The notes under the pieces are model-generated. The model made no database searches and was not told the origin of the DNA. It was given only the letters and a program-made list of their open reading frames with translations. Positions 45,234 to 49,564 of a DNA stretch of 49,564 nucleotides are shown in pieces (position 1 is the stretch's first letter; each line of letters begins with the position of its first letter). The position numbers and the translations under genes are program-made. The stretch is taken from contig QYQA01000060.1 of assembly GCA_007280285.1 (NCBI GenBank), positions 1-49,564 on the forward strand, read 5' to 3'. The stretch is from Methylococcus sp. (GTDB taxonomy: Bacteria; Pseudomonadota; Gammaproteobacteria; Methylococcales; Methylococcaceae).

Positions 45234-45340
45234 TCAAGGCGGTCATTTTATCCCCATCGCGTCCATCAAAAAGACGTCTCGCCGATCATGGCCGACGACA
45301 TCTAGGCTTTTAGCGGGTTGCGCTAAAATGACCGCCTTGA
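45234..45340. promoter_or_regulatory. 17-bp inverted repeat carrying divergent -10 elements
   Basis: TCAAGGCGGTCATTTTA (45234-45250) is exactly complementary to 45324-45340. Each copy contains a -10-like TAAAAT facing outward: minus strand (45250-45245) toward cca and plus strand (45324-45329) toward the SelW-like gene. Spacing between the copies is 73 bases. No clear -35 boxes are seen. Confidence 0.5.
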
Positions 45341-45371
45341 GAGCGCTCTCTTTTTGCAACATGATGTCGAC

Positions 45372-45653
45372 ATGTCTTCAAAGCCCCGGATCGAACTTTT
45401 TTATTGCACCCAATGCCGCTGGCTGATGCGGGCCGCATGGCTGGCCCAAGAGCTCCTTACCACCTTCGAGGAGGAGCTCGGCGGGGTCACCCTGATCCCC
45501 TCAACAGGAGGGCGCTTTGAGGTGAGGCTTGAACAAGAGCTGATCTGGTCGAGAGCCTTAGAAGGCCGCTTTCCAGAGGCCAAGGAACTGAAACAGCGGG
45601 TTCGGGACCTTATTGCGCCGGATCGACATCTCGGTCACTCAGAGCCAGGATAA
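45372..45653 (+). CDS. SelT/SelW/SelH-family (Rdx) protein, Cys form
   Basis: A 93-residue thioredoxin-like protein of the SelW/Rdx family. The N-terminal redox motif is C12-T-Q-C15 (FYCTQCRWL), with Cys in the place of selenocysteine. The following helix (RAAWLAQELLTTFEEEL) and TLIPSTGGRFEVRL strands fit the fold, as does FPEAKELKQRVRDLI. The start is ATG 45372; an in-frame TTG at 45354 is weaker. It ends eight bases before the convergent SWIM gene. The specific redox partner is unknown. Confidence 0.88.
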   Translation: MSSKPRIELFYCTQCRWLMRAAWLAQELLTTFEEELGGVTLIPSTGGRFEVRLEQELIWSRALEGRFPEAKELKQRVRDLIAPDRHLGHSEPG

Positions 45654-45661
45654 AGCCCAAA

Positions 45662-46501
45662 TCAGAAGCTGTCCTTCCCCTTTTTTCGAACCTGCTCGTA
45701 AAAAGCGTCCATCACATCGACAAACGACTCTTCCTTGTCCCAGAACGAGGGATAGTTGCCCCCTTTGCGGATCAGAATGCCGGAAACGCCGACCGGCGGC
45801 GGCGGTTCGACCCCCGCGGGGAGTTTCCGCTGACCGCGCCAGAAATCCCTCGGTGAAACCGTCTTAGGCTGATCAAGCAGTAACGGCCGCGTAAAAAAAG
45901 AGGCTTTTGGCACCGGCGGCACAGGGGCTTCATCCAAGGCCGATGCCAAGGCGGTTCCAAGGGGTGTCGCCTTGAGCCGCCCAATCAACTGCGCCCTTGA
46001 AAGCCCCCGAAGCTCAAAGAGCATGAAAGGATCCTGATCCAGACGGCTAGCGAGAAGATAAAAGAGAGCGGCAGTATGCTTACAGGGGGCTTCAAGGTCG
46101 GGGCAGTCACAGCCACTTTGAATTTCGCCTGGGCCTTGTGGGAGCAACCTGACGCCTAAGGCCGACAGGGGACGCTCCATCTCATCTGGCATTTCATTGA
46201 CCAAAAGCCGCGATATATAACCGGCGCGACTGCCAATCAGATCGAGGGCTTCATCCCAAGCGGCTGCAGGAATCGGCTCGAAGGCCAGCCAGGTCGAATA
46301 GATCGGCACTTCGTGGATGCCATAATAGGGATTGACCTTGCCGCGGATGCGCGCCTCAACCCGCCCCCCCCTGACTTCCCACTGCCGGATCTGCTGGGTG
46401 TTGAGGTAATGACGGCCACGGGCAAGCCGTCCGGGATCAGACTGACGCTCCAACACATCGATGAATCGCTGACCCCACCAGGTCTTGCTGGTCTTGCTCA
46501 T
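45662..46501 (-). CDS. SWIM zinc-finger protein
   Basis: A 279-residue protein with a SWIM zinc finger, CDCPDLEAPCKH (C-x-C-x6-C-x-H), near residues 124-135. The N-terminal half (RGRHYLNTQQIRQWEVRGGRVEARI) resembles proteins found next to SNF2-like helicases. No helicase gene lies nearby in this window, so its partner is unclear. The C-terminal part after about residue 190 is proline-rich. It is divergent from the acetyl-CoA synthetase gene, 104 bases away. Confidence 0.87.
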   Translation of the reverse strand: MSKTSKTWWGQRFIDVLERQSDPGRLARGRHYLNTQQIRQWEVRGGRVEARIRGKVNPYYGIHEVPIYSTWLAFEPIPAAAWDEALDLIGSRAGYISRLLVNEMPDEMERPLSALGVRLLPQGPGEIQSGCDCPDLEAPCKHTAALFYLLASRLDQDPFMLFELRGLSRAQLIGRLKATPLGTALASALDEAPVPPVPKASFFTRPLLLDQPKTVSPRDFWRGQRKLPAGVEPPPPVGVSGILIRKGGNYPSFWDKEESFVDVMDAFYEQVRKKGKDSF

Positions 46502-46552
46502 CCTCAGAGGCTTAACACACGATCAAGGTATCGGGAGGGTTACAAGGACCCA

Positions 46553-46566
46553 TCTCCCGTGGGAGA
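46553..46566. promoter_or_regulatory. 14-bp palindrome upstream of the STAS-acetyl-CoA synthetase gene
   Basis: TCTCCCGTGGGAGA is a perfect 14-base palindrome, in the 104-base gap between the SWIM gene and the synthetase start at 46606. Its size fits a dimeric repressor or activator site, or a small RNA hairpin. No matching regulator is present in the window. Confidence 0.4.
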
Positions 46567-46605
46567 ATCGCCTTGAAGCGCCTGTCATTAAGGAGTGTTT
46601 GGAAC

Positions 46606-48879
46606 ATGAAGAGCGAACAGCCCGCCTGGGTGATGGAGATATCAGGACAGGATAGCACGCGTCTTATTCGCCTGATTGGACGCCTCGACAGCATCCACCT
46701 TAAGGAAGTAGAAGCCGCGCTAGAAGCAGAGCTTGAGGGCGATCTGAAGGCACTCACCTTCGACCTTGAAGCCGTGACCTTTCTGGGTTCGAGCTTCATC
46801 CGTCTCGTCATTGATGCCACCAAGGCGATGGGGACTGAGGCCATCCACATCATCAACGCCCATCCTCACCTTTGTGAAGCGCTCGTCATCGGGGGGCTTG
46901 AGAAGGTCATCCAAAGTGATCTCACTGACCCCCCGCAAGGCGCCTCACTATCAGGCCGTTACCCGGTCGATCCAGCCCTTAAGGAACGAGCCTTCATCGG
47001 TAAAGCGGACTATGACGCGCTTTATCAGCAGTCGATTAAGGATCCAGATACGTTTTGGCGCGAACAAGCCTTAAGCCTTCTCGATTGGGATCAGACATTC
47101 AAAACCGTCTCCTCCGCAGATTTTAGAACCGGCGAGATTCAATGGTTTAAGGAAGGTCGCCTCAATGCCAGCGTCAACTGCCTGGATCGCCACCTTGAAA
47201 CACGGGGGGATCAAGTCGCTCTTCTGTTCGAAGGCGATGAGCCTCATATGATTCGGCGTATCACCTACCGAGAACTCCACGGGGAGGTCTGCCGTTTGGC
47301 TAATGTCCTCAAAGCGAAAGGGGTTTCGGCCGGCGATCGGGTCTGCCTTTATGTCCCGATGATCCCTGAGGGGGCGATCGCCATGCTCGCCTGTGCCCGC
47401 ATTGGGGCGGTCCACTCGGTGGTCTTTGGGGGATTTTCAGCGGAGGCCTTAAAGGACCGGATTCTGGATGCCGGCTGCCGCCATGTGATCTGCGCCGATG
47501 AAGGACGTCGTGGCGGTAAGCCCGTCCCTTTGAAACGGCAGGTCGATGAGGCGCTGCAATCGTGCCCCGAGGTGACTTCTGTGATCGTCATTCGCCATAC
47601 CGGCGGTCCGATTGAGTGGACGAGAGATCGTGACCTTTGGTATCACGAGGCCATGGCCGAGGCTGAACCCATCTCAGAACCGGTGTCGATGAACGCTGAA
47701 GACCCTCTTTTTATCCTTTATACCTCCGGTTCAACCGGCAAACCCAAGGGCGTCCTTCACACAACAGGCGGCTATTTGGTTCATGCGAGCCTTTCGCACC
47801 GAGCCGTTTTCGATCTTCGGGAGGGGGACATCTACTGGTGTACAGCGGACCTTGGCTGGGTCACCGGCCACAGTTATGGGGTGTATGGCCCCCTCTTAAA
47901 TGGCGCGACCACCCTCCTGTTTGAGGGGACGCCGACCTACCCCGATCCCGGTCGCTTCTGGGACGTGATTGAGCGCCACCGGGTCAATATTTTTTATACC
48001 GCCCCCACCGCGATACGAGCGCTGATGGGGCACGGCAACCAGTGGGTTCATGCCCATCGGTTAGAGAGCTTGAGGATCCTCGGTTCGGTGGGTGAGCCGA
48101 TTAACCCTGAGGCCTGGAGCTGGTACTACCATGTCGTCGGTGACTCCCGCTGCCCCATCGTCGATACCTGGTGGCAAACTGAAACCGGTGGCATCATGAT
48201 CACACCACTGATCGGAGTCACCGATCTTAAGCCCGGCTCTGCCGGCTTGCCCTTTTTTGGCGTAGAACCCGCGATATTGAATGAAGCCGCCCAGCCGATC
48301 GAGGGGCCTGGTGAAGGCGTCTTGGTCATTAAAAACAGCTGGCCCGGCCAAGCAAGAACCCTCTACAAGGACCCTGATCGCTTCTTCGAGACATATCTTG
48401 CCCCTTACCCCGGGGTTTACTTCACCGGCGATGGCGCCCGCCGGGATGAGGATGGGTTCTACTGGATTACCGGCCGCGTGGATGATGTCATCAACATTTC
48501 AGGGCATCGCTTAGGCACGGCTGAAATCGAAAGCGCTCTGGTGCTGCATCCTAAAGTCGTCGAGGCCGCTGTGGTTGGCTATCCTCACCCCATCAAGGGT
48601 CAAGGCCTCTATGCCTTCGTCACGCTCGTCCTTGATGTCGTCCCTGATGACGCGCTTAAAAATGAATTAATGGCCCTGGTTCGGCATGAGATTGGAGCGA
48701 TTGCAAAGCCCGAAGTGATTCAGTGGGCGCCGCAGCTTCCCAAAACCCGCTCTGGAAAGATCATGCGGAGGGTCCTTCGAAAAATTGCCGCGCGCGAGGT
48801 TGATCAGCTGGGCGATCTATCGACACTGGCTGACGCCAGCGTGATCGCCGATATTCTCGAAGCTCGGAGCCTCCTTTAA
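46606..48879 (+). CDS. acs: Acetyl-CoA synthetase with an N-terminal STAS domain
   Basis: A 757-residue protein. Residues about 8-102 look like a STAS (anti-sigma antagonist) domain: [37 protein letters not shown] (split by strand), then [17 protein letters not shown]. The usual phospho-acceptor position falls in G61-S62-S63. Residues from about 115 form a full-length acetyl-CoA synthetase with [12 protein letters not shown] (ATP loop), [10 protein letters not shown] and the C-terminal [11 protein letters not shown] acetylation-site lysine. It makes acetyl-CoA from acetate and ATP. The start is ATG 46606 with AAGGAG 11 bases upstream. No frameshift separates the domains. Confidence 0.9.
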   Translation: MKSEQPAWVMEISGQDSTRLIRLIGRLDSIHLKEVEAALEAELEGDLKALTFDLEAVTFLGSSFIRLVIDATKAMGTEAIHIINAHPHLCEALVIGGLEKVIQSDLTDPPQGASLSGRYPVDPALKERAFIGKADYDALYQQSIKDPDTFWREQALSLLDWDQTFKTVSSADFRTGEIQWFKEGRLNASVNCLDRHLETRGDQVALLFEGDEPHMIRRITYRELHGEVCRLANVLKAKGVSAGDRVCLYVPMIPEGAIAMLACARIGAVHSVVFGGFSAEALKDRILDAGCRHVICADEGRRGGKPVPLKRQVDEALQSCPEVTSVIVIRHTGGPIEWTRDRDLWYHEAMAEAEPISEPVSMNAEDPLFILYTSGSTGKPKGVLHTTGGYLVHASLSHRAVFDLREGDIYWCTADLGWVTGHSYGVYGPLLNGATTLLFEGTPTYPDPGRFWDVIERHRVNIFYTAPTAIRALMGHGNQWVHAHRLESLRILGSVGEPINPEAWSWYYHVVGDSRCPIVDTWWQTETGGIMITPLIGVTDLKPGSAGLPFFGVEPAILNEAAQPIEGPGEGVLVIKNSWPGQARTLYKDPDRFFETYLAPYPGVYFTGDGARRDEDGFYWITGRVDDVINISGHRLGTAEIESALVLHPKVVEAAVVGYPHPIKGQGLYAFVTLVLDVVPDDALKNELMALVRHEIGAIAKPEVIQWAPQLPKTRSGKIMRRVLRKIAAREVDQLGDLSTLADASVIADILEARSLL

Positions 48880-48927
48880 AGGCTGGACAAAAGACCTCAT
48901 CCATAGCTCATCGAATCAGGGCCTCTC

Positions 48928-49564
48928 ATGAAACTCTACCGCCGAATCCTCATTGAGGAATGTGGGGACCCCCTCATGCCGATTCCTCGAGACTTTTTCT
49001 GCTTCACCGAACCCCACCCCTACGAGGCCTTTGGGGCCCCTTATGACAGTGATCACCCCTGGCAACTTCGAGCCGGCGTTATCGACAAACTGCTGATCGC
49101 GGCAACAGTCCTCCATCGCCAAAAGAAGGGTTTTAAACTGAAACTCTTCGATGCCTATCGGACTAACCGGGTCCAATCCTTCATGGTGCACCATGAGTTC
49201 AAAACCCTTTCAGGCGGGCTTTCGCCATCCATGGTCCCGCCTGATCAGCGCGAAGTCCTCTGGCAAAAGACTTTGAGAATCTGGGCCGAGCCCAGTGACG
49301 ACCCTCTCACCCCACCACCGCACAGTACCGGGGCCGCTATGGATCTCACGCTCATCGATGGCGATGGGCAGGAGATCGACATGGGATCCCCTATTGATGA
49401 AAATTCAGACCGCTCAAGCCCCGATTATTTTGAGGCGCGCGATGGGGTCGTCCATCAGAACCGCGACCTTTTGTTCGCCGTGATGAAAGAGGCAGGATTT
49501 ACCCGACACCCTGAGGAATGGTGGCATTTTAGTTTTGGAGATCAGATGTGGGCCTTCCTCCAGC
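48928..49564 (+). CDS. D-alanyl-D-alanine dipeptidase, M15D/VanX-like (cut by window end)
   Basis: The frame is open from ATG 48928 to the window end (212 complete codons). Zinc ligands H132, D139 (HSTGAAMDLTL) and H200, with catalytic E197 (EEWWHF), have exactly the spacing of VanX (7, 61 and 3). DAYRTNRVQ supplies the conserved Arg. The enzyme cleaves D-Ala-D-Ala; chromosomal relatives serve peptidoglycan recycling rather than vancomycin resistance. No vanH, vanA or sensor genes are near. No clear signal peptide is seen, so it is probably cytoplasmic. The stop codon lies outside. Confidence 0.9.
   Translation, partial: MKLYRRILIEECGDPLMPIPRDFFCFTEPHPYEAFGAPYDSDHPWQLRAGVIDKLLIAATVLHRQKKGFKLKLFDAYRTNRVQSFMVHHEFKTLSGGLSPSMVPPDQREVLWQKTLRIWAEPSDDPLTPPPHSTGAAMDLTLIDGDGQEIDMGSPIDENSDRSSPDYFEARDGVVHQNRDLLFAVMKEAGFTRHPEEWWHFSFGDQMWAFLQ

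Noticed and set aside
48928-49564. Vancomycin-resistance cluster
   Set aside because: Only a VanX-like dipeptidase is present, with no vanH/vanA ligase or sensor genes beside it; peptidoglycan recycling is more likely.
1-49564. tRNA or rRNA genes, insertion sequences, prophage genes, CRISPR arrays
   Set aside because: No cloverleaf, transposase, integrase or regular short-repeat array was recognised on reading both strands; a tRNAscan-SE and a repeat search would be needed to exclude small cases.

Overview
The window is a GC-rich, gene-dense bacterial chromosome segment. No rRNA, tRNA, insertion sequence, prophage or CRISPR array was recognised. The gene content suggests a Gram-negative gammaproteobacterium-like methylotroph or methanotroph. 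The markers are two methylene-tetrahydromethanopterin dehydrogenase genes (formaldehyde oxidation through H4MPT), a hopanoid locus with a one-step squalene synthase, a four-cysteine FNR regulator, lipid A genes (lpxA), rng-tldD-pmbA, YajQ and DjlA. The exact genus cannot be fixed from sequence reading alone.

Layout. 1-5358 (+): end of rng, then nitrilase-family amidase, tldD, pmbA and a periplasmic NitT/TauT-type binding protein. 5520-6182: membrane-anchored HEAT-repeat protein. 6186-12397 (-): a complete peptide-type ABC importer (binding protein, two permeases, fused double ATPase) in a tightly overlapped operon. 12607-16157 (+): skp, fabZ, lpxA, rnhB, a MOSC protein and a membrane methyltransferase, closed by a strong bidirectional terminator. 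16238-25572: hopanoid locus, with hpnH divergent from squalene synthase, shc, hpnG, hpnN and hpnO. It runs on into copC, copD and argA (25618-29052). 29062-32053: a small cysteine-containing secreted protein, a J-domain-like protein, fnr, a probable small-RNA region and a 54-residue membrane protein, with two FNR-box sequences. 32204-34794 (-): two tandem mtdB paralogues followed by a DTG aspartic protease. 35042-38784 (+): metK, a SAH riboswitch, ahcY and metF, forming the methyl cycle. 38843-49564: housekeeping genes (BON-LysM protein, bioA, rsmE, yajQ, djlA, purC, cca), a SelW-like protein, a SWIM zinc-finger protein, an acetyl-CoA synthetase carrying an N-terminal STAS domain, and the start of a D-Ala-D-Ala dipeptidase.

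How it works together. Squalene synthase and Shc make the hopene skeleton, HpnH adds adenosine, HpnG removes adenine, HpnO can aminate the side chain, and HpnN moves hopanoids to the outer membrane. MetK and AhcY make SAM and recycle SAH, with ahcY under a SAH-sensing leader. The two MtdB paralogues differ in the loop expected to set NAD or NADP preference. The most unusual items are the STAS-acetyl-CoA synthetase fusion, the fnr-linked intergenic region with its candidate small RNA and FNR-controlled micro-membrane protein, the divergent mtdB pair, and a 17-bp inverted repeat that places matching -10 elements head to head between cca and a SelW-like gene.
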